Assembly (NCBI GenBank): GCA_026419775.2
Contig: JAOPGA020001235.1
Span: forward strand, 124,001-188,000
DNA length: 64,000 nt
Source: Acrasis kona
Taxonomy: Eukaryota; Heterolobosea; Eutetramitea; Acrasida; Acrasidae
Direction of reading: 5' to 3'
Part shown: positions 54,401-64,000 of the stretch, piece after piece
Numbering within the stretch: the stretch's first letter is position 1
Layout: every line of letters starts with the position of its first letter
Notes under the pieces: generated by a model
The model's database searches: none
What the model was told of the DNA's origin: nothing
Seen by the model: the letters and a program-made list of their open reading frames with translations, nothing else
Position numbers and translations under genes: made by a program

Positions 54401-57400
54401 CTCTCAAGAATCAAATCTCACAAATTTCAACCATGAAATCTCAAGATGATTCTACTCGATCGAATCAAATTCAAAATGAAGTACCTCTCAAGAACCTAAT
54501 CACAACCGTGACGGATAATAACCAAGATGATTCTATTCGGTACAATCAAATTCAATCTGAATTGACATCTCTCAAAAATCAAATTTCAACAATGAAACCA
54601 AATGATGATTCGATTCGATTCAATCAGATTCAAACTGATTTGACATCACTCAAGAATCAAATGGCTACTATTAAACCCAATGATGATTCCATTCGAATTA
54701 ATCAGATTCAAAATGAATTATCAACTCTTAAGAATCAGATTTCACAAATCTCAAACACTAGGTCATCTCAAGATGATTCCAACCGATCTAATCAAACACA
54801 GAGTGATATACCTCTCAAGAATCAAATCACCACCATAAATTCACAAGATGATTCTGCACGATTCAATCAAATTCACAACGAATTATCTTCTCTCAAGAAT
54901 CAAATCACCACCATGAAACCACAAGTTGATTCGATTCGATTCAATCAATTCCAAACTGATTTGTCATCTCTCAAGAATCAATCTAATCTAGATCAAATGG
55001 CTCATAAAGATCAAGTGGATCAATTACAAAAGGATGTGATTTCCATCCAGAAACAATTATCATCATCTACAATTAATCAACAAGCCATCATCGCGCCCCA
55101 AGATGATTCGATACGATTCAATCAGATCCAAACCGATTTGACATCACTCAAGAATCAATCTAATCTTGATAAAATGGCCCACAAGGATCAAGTTGATCAA
55201 TTACAAAAAGATGTGATTTCCATCCAGAAACAATTGTCATCATCTACATCATCATCGCTCACAAACAATCAACAAGTCATCGCTACTCAAGACGATTCGA
55301 TTCGATTGAATCAATTTCAAACTGATTTGACATCTCTCAAGAATCAAATCACGACGATGAAACCCACTGATGACTATATTAGATTTAATCAGATTCAAAA
55401 TGACCTTACATCACTCAAAAATCAAATCAATACCATGAAACCTACTGATGATTCTCGATTCAATCAGATTCAAATTGATTTGACATCACTAAAGAATCAA
55501 ATGGCCAGCATGAAACCCAGCGATGATTCTATTCGGTTCGGTCAGTTACAAAACGAACTCGTGTCTCTCAAGAATCAGATGACCACATTGAAACCTCATG
55601 ATGATTCCATTCGATTCAATCAAATTCAAAATGAACTCACATCTCTCAAAAATCAAATCTCAACCATTAAACCCCACGATGATTCTCAAATTCAAAGACA
55701 AGTTGGAAATTTATCGAATTCCATTCAACAATTTGATCATCAAATGAAACAATGTGCAACGAATGAACAATTGAATACATTGCGTGATAGCGTGAACCAA
55801 CTACTCAAACAAATCAATCAAATACCATCATCGCCAGTAATCACCCCACAGGGCGTAGTTGATTTGAGTGGAGTGGCTACCGTACAATACGTTGATGTCA
55901 TGAGAGATCAAATCATGACCATTCAAGATCAAATCAATCGACCACAAGTATCATTGGATCAAATTACACAATTAAATGTAAAAGTGGAATCGTTGTTATC
56001 CAATCAACTCAATGCCTCTAAAGTTGTTTTTAAGGATGAATTGAATCAAATTAAAAATGAAATGGAATCCATCAAAATGCAACTGTTGACCATTACAAAA
56101 AATAGTGCACCATCAGTGACTAATCAACTTGATCAAGTTACCAAACAGCACGTGGATCGATTGGAGAAGGATTTGATCGAATTATCAAAGAAGGTCAATC
56201 TTAATCAACAATCAATACCACCACTCACTACGAGTCAAAATGTCGATTACAATAACGATCGCGAACGAATCAATAACATCCAACAACGCATTGATCAAAT
56301 TCAACAAACATTACAACAACAAGTAATGGAACAAGAAAAGACCAAAGCGAATCATACAAGCATCAGTAACCACATCAATCAACTACGTATGGACTATAAT
56401 ACCATATCATCACAAGTCATCACACGCAGTCACATCGATTCGTTACAAGAACAAGTTGATTCTCTACGTAAACAAATGATTCAAACACCCGTTCCATCAC
56501 CACCAGTCACCTCCAAATTAGATTCAAACAAACCATCCAAACAAACATCACCACGTGCAGATTCCGTTGATGATTTGTTGTCCATTAAAGGAAGAGTCAC
56601 CATGAATCAACAACAGCAGCCATCACAACCAGTCGTATTCGACCAGCACTCACGTGACATTTTGGAATTGAAAACAGATCGTGACGAATTGAAACAAATC
56701 ATTACCAAAATGGAACCTGATTTAAAAAACATGATTCAAAATGTAGTTTTGGAATCTCAATCGAATCACTTCCAAATCGATCGAATCGATAAGGCACAAA
56801 ATACGTTTCATAACAAACATGTACAAGATTTGAATGTGATTCGAATGGAATTTGAAAAGAGTCATGATTCGATCAAACAAGATTTGATCAAGAATCAAAT
56901 CAATGTGAATTCATCCAAACAACATTTGGATCGATTACAAGAGGAAGTGATTACCATACGCAAACAAGTGACGAGTGGACAATCACCATCACCGCAAGCG
57001 ATTCATACGGCGACCAATCAATCGAATATCGACGTGAGCGAATTGGCCACACGTAAACACGTTGATCAATTACAAGATGAAATTCAAATCATGAAAAAAC
57101 AATTCTCATCATCAAATCATGAATCGATCACCAAACAACAATCCACTCTTATTTCGCCCGTCCAATCATCTCCATTGCCCATCTCAACATTTGATGATGA
57201 AATGAAAAAATTAAGAATGGAATTAATGATCGAATTTGATAAGAAGGTTGCAATGAGCGCATCCAAAGAAGAAGTAGCTATCATTTCCAAAAACATTTTA
57301 TATTGTAAAGAAAAAGTAGATGCGTTGGAATCAAATGTTGATCATTTTGATCACCAAACAAAATCTCTAGTAGATGATTCGAACGAAAAGAATAATCATC

Positions 57401-60400
57401 AACATGATATCACTCGACAAGAAATCAATACACTAAAGAATCAATCTCAAAATGAAATCAAATCAACAAGTGATCATTTCGAATTGATTCGTAAACAACA
57501 AGATGAATTGACGACCATTACTCAAAATTCAATAAACAAATTACAAGGTGATTTGAATTCTTTGAGAAATGTGTTAATGTCATCATCGCCCAATGATCAA
57601 AATGTCAAGAGTGGTGGCGTGGTGTTGAACGATTCGAATAAATTTGAAATGATGAATCAACGATTGGATGGATTTCAAAATCAAATCAAGACTTTACAAC
57701 AAGATTTGAATCAATTCAAACATGATGAACAATTGAATCATCATCAGGAATTACAAATCATTCAATCGAATATCGTAAAGATCAAGGATGAATTATTGAA
57801 ACAAATCAATACGCAACGCGATCAAATTCAACAAGAATTGAAACAATTGGCAATTACCAAATCTACCACTACTCAATTACCAACAACAAAGTCATCATCG
57901 AGTGGTGAGTTGAGTGATTTGAACCAAAAGATTTCGACTCTACAAATCATGAGCGATCAAATCAAATCAGAAATGGACAAGAATGAAAAACAATTCAAAT
58001 TTCAATTCGATCAATTACAATTACAAATGGACCAATTACTCAACAAACAACAACAACAACAACGACCAATCACACCCATCACTAAAAGTTTTGCGAATAA
58101 TCAATCAACAGATGATTTGGTCAATGTAGATTCCGAAATGGATAATATCGCCAGTATGAACAGAGAATTGAATCACTTGAAGGAAGCAATGACCAAATTA
58201 GAAAACAATCCCATTCACTCCAATCAAATTCAAGATTTACAATCTTCCATCACTCAAATCAAATCACAATTGAATGGAATGAATCAATTACATCCGATCA
58301 TTACCAATCATACCAATCACATTCCTCATCAAGATTCACCATCGTCAGCATCGCCAATCGGTCAAATCAAATCTCAATTAAATGCTCTAGAGGCCAAAGT
58401 CGAAGAAAGACACAGTCAACAACAACAATTATCGACTCCACCTCCATACTTTGACGATAACAAACTACACATTTCCAATCTCCAATCTGAAATTGAACAA
58501 TTGAAAAATCAAATCAACAAATCAGATGGAGTCGATTTGAAATCGACATCAATTGCATTAAACGATTCGTCACCATCGTCACCATCCCCCACGGCCATTT
58601 CATCGCTAAGAATCAAAACCGATAGTTTACGAGATTCAATCAATGACATGGAAACTCTTCGATTGCGTCGTCGACACGGACTACCTCAATCTCCACATCC
58701 CAATTCATCGAGCATCAATTTCGTGAGTAGTCCCATCAATAACACATTACCATCTCCCGCTAGAACTCATCGACCCAGTTCGTACATTAACGAGAACAAC
58801 ATACTAATCAAGAGAGAGATTGAAGCGTTGGTGAGCGACACTCGATCATCGATAAGCACGATTCAACAAGATAATAAACAACTGAAGAGTGATTTGAGTC
58901 AATTAACGAATAGCGTGAATGATCATGTGAGTGATTTGAAAAATGGTCAAATTCACATGACCGAAGATTTGCAATCACAAATTGATAATTTGAAGAATGT
59001 GATGGGGAACAGAAGCGTTGTAAAGGATGGAGGAGATGCATCTGCATTGGATCGATTGTATGTGGATCAAGAAATTAAGAGAATTACGAACATGTCCAAT
59101 CACAAATCGGAAGAAATTCAATCGAAATTCAATTCGCTACAGAGTCATTTGCAACAAATGGAACGCGCCAATGAATCTCTACAAGATTCAAATCAAGATA
59201 AAATGAATCAATTAGAATCAAAATTAGATTTACAATCCAATCAAATCATGTCTCAATTACCAATAGAGATTGATAAGGTATTAGCGGAGCATAGTAAATT
59301 AAAAGTGGGTCGATTGAGAGGATTATCAATTTCGTCGCCCAACGTAGCATCCAACAACACATCGCTCTCGTTTGATTCCAACGAAATTTCAGAATTATCG
59401 AATGCGATCGAATCTCAACAAACGTTAATTTCGTCCATTAGAAAAGAAACGCATACCGTGAGAAGCGACTTGTCTGCTATTAAATTAGATTTGGCCGATA
59501 AGTGTAGCGTATCTCAATACAAATTGTTGATGAGCGACGTGGAGAAGGTGAAAGAGGACGTTGATAAGTTATCAAGAGTGGCACCCAAACAAGAAGAGAA
59601 TAGCATCAAGCACCACGAGCTATATAAATTGAAAATGGAGATGGACCGATTGAGATGCGATCAAGATAAGTTATTGGCGCTACAATCACAAGCACCTCCA
59701 CCACCGCTATCGCCTCCGCCCCAAAGCACCAACAATGCTAACCAAGCAATGGCGGTGGATCAAGCAGAGTGGATGATGCAACAAGTGAGAGAAATGATGC
59801 AACAATCAAAGAGAGAGCACGATAAGGAGAGAGCCGAAATGTTAGATACCATACACGAGCTACGTACCAGTCAAGAACGAACAATACAGGAACTAACGTC
59901 GCTGCGCACCAATAGCGATCAAGCCATCACTCAGCTCAAACAAGAGAACGAAGATTTGAGAGCTGATATCAAGGACATTAAGGCACTGTGCAAGAGCATC
60001 ATTGGTGCATGCGATGATATGCATGATGACTTTTTCAGTCACCTCGATAACGCTGCAAGAGTGACCAGGAGCATTAGAAGAACGGTGGAGACCATGGATA
60101 TCAGAGAGTACGTATGGAGGGTGCCGCTGAGCGATTTGCACGGCAATAACGACAACGATATGGACCTGATCATCACCAGCGAACCTTTCCTTCACAAGGG
60201 ATTCAAATGGACTTGTAATTTGATACGCCCTGCTCAATCTCCATCAGAGTGCATCAAGGTGGCGCTCAACAGCATGTACAAATTCAAGCAAAAGGAGGGA
60301 TTGCAGACTAGTTGGAAAATGTTCTTGGCACATCGCGAGCACATTGAGAATGATATCGAGGTCAAGTTCGAACACGAGTTCCATAAGGAGGATAGGTCGT

Positions 60401-60534
60401 ATGAAGCTGAGATGAGCAACCAAGATAATAGGATAACATTTGAAGAGATTAATGATGAAGATGGTGGTTACGTGCACGATGATCAGTGCGTGCACTTGAC
60501 TTGTATTGTAACTGATGCTCAACTGTTGGAATAA
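45436..60534 (+). CDS. Giant RING / TRAF-type zinc finger / coiled-coil / MATH protein, 5,020 aa
   Basis: Exons 45436-45945 and 45982-60534 with one 36-nt intron inside the zinc-finger region. Residues 24-62 form a RING-like Cys cluster (CSIC, CPKC, FCSEC, CPSC). About 97-260 are TRAF-type fingers (CSNWGCKFVG, CTNSKFGCPVKAKR, CPNCGEEV, CSNKISGCTWSG). About 265-4870 is almost entirely Gln/Asn/Asp/Ser-rich coiled coil, predicted as rod-like dimers or trimers. The last about 140 residues are MATH/TRAF-C-like (VWRVPLSDLH, ITSEPFLHKGFKWTC, FEHEFHKEDRS). The order RING-finger-coil-MATH is that of TRAF proteins, but they are usually 400-600 aa. The coil has internal duplications. Probably a cytoskeletal or signalling scaffold; ligase activity is uncertain because the RING is degenerate. 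Confidence 0.92.
48691..48906 (+). repeat. Internal 216-bp duplication, copy 1
   Basis: Encodes about 72 residues (SLQSNVNNQIRATSQQVTQI...AQSEIERLGTIQSDL) that recur at 49390-49608 with few changes. It is a tandem-like duplication inside the coiled coil of the giant gene (about residues 1074-1145). Confidence 0.9.
49390..49608 (+). repeat. Internal 219-bp duplication, copy 2
   Basis: The second copy of the segment at 48691-48906, one codon longer (an extra Asn near the middle). Nucleotide identity is high over the VNNQIR...QQIESLQHN part. Together with copy 1 it shows the rod has grown by segment duplication. Confidence 0.9.
54190..55690 (+). repeat. Tandem array of a 26-codon coiled-coil repeat
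   Basis: About 16-18 units of about 78 bp encode DDSIRFNQIQNDLTSLKNQ followed by a variable linker such as ISTMKPN (about residues 2907-3407). A second, longer unit (SNLDKMAHKDQVDQLQKDV, then ISIQKQLSS) occurs three times, at about 54074, 54982 and 55162, interleaved with the short one. The copies are similar at the DNA level, so the array is young and probably polymorphic in length. Confidence 0.93.
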
Positions 60535-60619
60535 AAATTCAAACTTTTATGGCGCCATTATCTGTGTTTTTCATTATAACGAATACTTCTGTTGATTGTT
60601 TATATTACCACCTGGTATC

Positions 60620-63228
60620 ATGTCGTCGTCGCGTAGGCGGACACATGTGTCGGATTCTTCAATGAGCGAAGGGATAAGGGGTGATTTGGAGAGGAGCATA
60701 TTGCAGGATGATGAAAATGCGAACAATGCTTCTTTTCTTCGCTCAGAGTTGTTGCAAACGAAGAGAGGCCTCTCAGAGGTTGTCGACGAGGTGATTTATT
60801 GTGAAAATAAGGTAATTCGCTAACAACCCTTTCACGTTCACCTTCTTATACCAGTTAAGAGAACGTGAATATCAGATTAAAAACTTGAAGGCAATGTTGG
60901 ACACGTCGTCTCGTTTGAATCGTGAAAAGGACATTGAGATTGTAAAAGCAAATTCACAGTTGGAACTCAAGTCTTTAATGCTTGAAAATGTAGAAAAGTA
61001 CTTTCAGAGCCTAGGGACGAACATGGATGAGGAAATAACCACGCAAAAACTGTTTGAGACTTTGACAGAATCAAAGATGATTGCCAGAGATAATGAGGCG
61101 CTGAAATCACAGGTTGAGAATCTGAAATACTCAAGACACCCACACAACAATACAAGTTTGGAAGCTAAACTTAATGATGTAAAAAACTTGCTACGTCTCG
61201 AAAAGCAGAGGTAAACATCATTAGTACTTTTAGTCAAAATAACAATTTAGAAACAACGAACTTGAGTCTGATATTGATGAATTAAACACTCTTGTTATTA
61301 ATATAAGAGAGCATCAAGAGCAACAACTCAATATCATAAGCGAAGAGAATCACAACTTGAATGCTAACTTATTGTCTTTGAAGGCAGAAAATCAAAAATT
61401 ATCTACAGAGCTGTCCAAAGTAACGAACAATCAATCTGATAACAATACAAAAAGTAAAACAAACAAGAATACAAATGTTACAAGGAGTTCAGGTGTGTTC
61501 TTTCTTCCTTCTCTAATACTAACCTGACCAGAAGATGACTCCTTAGAAACAAGTAGACTCAAAGAAGAATTATCAAGATCAGTTACCCAAAATGCAATCC
61601 TTATTGAAGAAGTAAAAAATCTCACAACAGAACTCAATTCATCAATATCACAACGCAACTCCACACCTAACAATATTCCTAATGACGTAGACATTTTTAA
61701 TTTCTTATCCAGCTCTGAGAGCACGATACACAACTTTAATGAAACTGTAAATGATTTCCGTAATAAACTATATGAAGTAGACATGGAAAGTCAGTCTGAA
61801 CTCATCACTCTGATCAACTCTCACGAACAAACCATCAAGCGTCTGACCAATCAAATCAATCTAATGAAAAAAGATGAACCAGCCAAACCTGATCCAAACA
61901 TGTTCAAACAGCACAACGACATGATAGAACATTTAGAAATTCAAAACAAACATTTATTAGATACGGTTGAAACGCTAAATAGGCAACTACATGAAGCCAA
62001 CTACAATGTTCAAGAGTTGACCTTACAAAACCAAAACAGTCTAAATGAATCTGCACACGCACATGATCAAATCATCATCGATAACCAGAAGCACCAAGAA
62101 GTGTTGGGACACATGCAACATCAACTAAGCGAACAAGAATCGTCATATGAATCATTAAAGAAGTTGTTTCAAGAAAAGGAGACTCAATTACTGAACATTA
62201 AAAAGATACACGAGCACAACGAACGAGAACTGAAATCGACCATTAAAGAAATGCGAACGCAAGTAGATAATGCATCATCCGTTATCAACGAGCGACACAA
62301 GATTACAGAGAACATTTTGAGACAAGAATTGGAGACAAATAGAGCAGAAGTTTTAAACAAGGAACAAATCATCAACAACCAAGCACAACAATTATCTCGC
62401 CTTCAACAAGAATCAATTCAACACGTCGACGCAAAAAATACAATCAAGGAATTACAAAACAAACTGAACGAAACGTGCGCACAGATGCAAGATTTAATCG
62501 ACAAGTACAAGGAATCAGTTGCAGATAATCAAAAGTATCAATCCATGGTGCATCAACTCAAACAACATTTACACGACGAACAAGACAAGTCACAAAGAGC
62601 AGTCACGGATTCGCTACATCATGTGGGAATGCGACTTCAACAAATCGAGCACAAGCACATGCAAAAGGAGAAGGAGCTACAACAGGCGCAGCAAATCATC
62701 GCTCAGCTTACCCATGAACTAAAAACGGTGACATCCAACAACACCAACACAAATGGAGGCAAGCTGCATGGTCAAATTCAAAACAACATTGATGCCGCCA
62801 ATCACCTCACCACACAAATTCATCACACAAAAGAAGGTCTCAACGAAATCAAGGACTACTTGACGCTCATGTTAAATGTGGCAAGGGGAGATGCACCCAT
62901 CAGCCCCACCTTGTTGAAAAAATTCAACGACGTGAGCGCTGCCCTCGACGTAAAGACAAAACTACTCGATACCAAATTGCAGTTGAACACTGTGATTGGA
63001 CAGAGCCGTAAATTATCAAATAAATTGGAGGAGAAGGATGCAAAGTTATCCAACAGCATGGCCATCATCTCTCAATTACGATCAGAGTGTGACAAGTACA
63101 AGAGAGAGTTGGATGGGGTGCGTAGATTGAATCATCATCATCATCAAGATGTACAACCACAGAGAAGAGCTGTTCAAGAAGCATTAACGGGTAGAGGCTA
63201 CTCAAGTATTCACTCGATTAAAAAATAA
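60620..63228 (+). CDS. Long coiled-coil protein, 828 aa
   Basis: Exons 60620-60811, 60855-61210, 61251-61492 and 61532-63228; introns 43, 40 and 39 nt; 2,487 nt. ATG at 60620, 85 bp after the stop of the giant gene. After a Ser/Arg-rich start (SSSRRRTHVSDSSMS) nearly the whole protein is coiled coil (SELLQTKRGLSEVVDEV; RLKEELSRSVTQNAILIEEV; DEQDKSQRAVTDSLHH), ending in a basic His-rich tail. No motor or other catalytic domain is seen. It resembles centrosomal or Golgi-tether proteins in composition only. Tandem placement after the giant coil gene may be accidental. Confidence 0.85.
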
Positions 63229-63244
63229 ATTATTACATTTTCAT

Positions 63245-64000
63245 TTATTCCAAATCTTCTTCTCCAAGGGCACCAAATCGGTTCAAGCTTGCATTTTGTG
63301 CCTCCTTCTTCAAGGCTGCTTTGCTGGCGGTGGCTGTGCTTGGTACGTTTGATGTCGAAGTGAATCCATCATCTGATTGCTCCTCCTTCTTCTTGTATTC
63401 CCTCTTGCCGCCGCCGCTCGTCCTCTCTTCTCCATCTCTGTTTCCCTTGCCAAACTTGCTAAAGTCAAGAGTCTTCTTCTCGCGTCTCTCGTCGCTTCCG
63501 CCGAATGGGTTGCTGCTTCTCTCCTCGCGGGTCTTGCTCCTCTCCTCTTCGAATTTCTTGGAGGCATCCTCCACTGACTTCTTGCCTTGTACTTCGAGTT
63601 GATCTAATTTTTTACGCAACTCGTCAGTCTCTTCCCATGCCTTTCCTCCACCGAACAAGTCGTTTTGTTTGCCGCTGCTCGCTGGTGCTGATTCGTCTCT
63701 AGGCCTCAAGTTGATTTTTGGGCGCTCTGTTGGCTCATCTTGATAGGGAGCGCGTTCGCGTTCGCGGTCGTCATTTCTTGAGAAGGGATTGGCATTCTCT
63801 CTACGGGGCTCTCTGTTAAAGTTGAATCCAGAGCGATTTGATGGTCTGTCGCTGTAACGATCGTCTCCGTATCTGTTATCTCTGTCTCCATACCTACCAT
63901 CTCTATCTCCATATCTGCTGCCTTCTCTATCTCCATAACGATCGGATCCTCTGTCGCCGCCGAAACGTCCGCCACCTCTCTTGTTTCCGAATGGTGATGC
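63245..64000 (-). CDS. C-terminal part of an eIF4B-like translation factor (5' end outside window)
   Basis: An open minus-strand frame from 64000 to a stop at 63245, 251 codons. It begins Gly/Arg-rich, followed by a DRYG-type repeat (SDRYGDRE, SRYGDRD, GRYGDRD, NRYGDD) as in the self-association region of eIF4B. Then come NPFSRNDDRERERA, PTERPKINLRPRDES (the eIF4B-like LNLKPR motif), a charged helical segment and SLNRFGALGEEDLE at the end. eIF4B stimulates the eIF4A helicase during 43S recruitment to mRNA. The upstream RRM would lie outside the window. The gene ends 16 bp from the convergent coiled-coil gene. Confidence 0.65.
   Translation of the reverse strand, partial: ASPFGNKRGGGRFGGDRGSDRYGDREGSRYGDRDGRYGDRDNRYGDDRYSDRPSNRSGFNFNREPRRENANPFSRNDDRERERAPYQDEPTERPKINLRPRDESAPASSGKQNDLFGGGKAWEETDELRKKLDQLEVQGKKSVEDASKKFEEERSKTREERSSNPFGGSDERREKKTLDFSKFGKGNRDGEERTSGGGKREYKKKEEQSDDGFTSTSNVPSTATASKAALKKEAQNASLNRFGALGEEDLE

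Noticed and set aside
48691-60000. Possible CRISPR-like or satellite array because of short regular repeats
   Set aside because: The repeats are in-frame coding units of a coiled coil inside one open frame in a eukaryotic gene; no spacers.
63310-63577. Overlapping frames on both strands at the eIF4B-like gene
   Set aside because: They are shadows of a GC-richer, charged gene. The chosen frame shows DRYG repeats and the NLRPRD motif.
1-64000. Giant-virus origin of the ankyrin-like and inverted-repeat region
   Set aside because: Ankyrin-like repeats of this type occur in amoebal viruses, but also widely in protists. No capsid, polymerase or packaging gene is visible here and introns occur in the neighbouring frames, so a viral origin is not supported.

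Overview
This is a stretch of nuclear DNA from a unicellular eukaryote, most likely a free-living amoeboid protist. The genome is AT-rich, uses the standard code, and its genes are compact and cut by very short introns. I rebuilt 29 introns by hand, all 34-56 nt with GT...AG ends, and every rebuilt coding total is a multiple of three. The gene content (MACPF protein, sedolisin homologue, GH38 mannosidase, cathepsin B-like protease, SET, Rab, Trm3/TARBP1, DIRS retroelements, TRAF/MATH proteins) fits Amoebozoa or Heterolobosea. I cannot name the species.

Region by region: (1) 1-7.6 kb is a mobile or accessory island. Two perfectly identical 298-bp inverted repeats (128-425 and 5710-6007) bracket an ankyrin-like repeat protein and several decayed coding stretches. 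Beside the right repeat lies a degraded DIRS-type retrotransposon (RNase H tail plus tyrosine recombinase). (2) 7.9-21.1 kb holds five genes: a secreted DNA/RNA endonuclease, a MACPF protein, a SET-domain protein, an alpha-mannosidase and a sedolisin-fold protein that has lost its catalytic residues. (3) 21.1-30.6 kb is a second mobile island with a non-LTR retrotransposon tail, a C2H2 finger plus large-transposase unit, and, apparently inserted into that unit, a 2.48-kb element with 55-bp terminal inverted repeats carrying a GIY-YIG-like protein and a DIRS reverse transcriptase remnant. (4) 30.6-64 kb is gene-dense: CsbD-like protein, PPIL2-like cyclophilin, IQ/coiled-coil protein, ML-cathepsin B fusion, Trm3/TARBP1 tRNA methyltransferase, four-TM membrane protein, Rab GTPase with a broken P-loop frame, PAP2-like protein with an altered active site, WD40-like protein, a giant (5,020 aa) RING/TRAF-finger/coiled-coil/MATH protein, a coiled-coil protein and the C-terminal part of an eIF4B-like factor.

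The secreted or endolysosomal genes (endonuclease, mannosidase, cathepsin-like protease, sedolisin homologue, MACPF) suit a phagotroph that digests other microbes. The strongest unusual points are the ML-cathepsin fusion, the sedolisin pseudo-protease, the giant TRAF-like protein with a recently expanded internal repeat, and the nested transposon structure. No tRNA, rRNA or CRISPR array was recognised.
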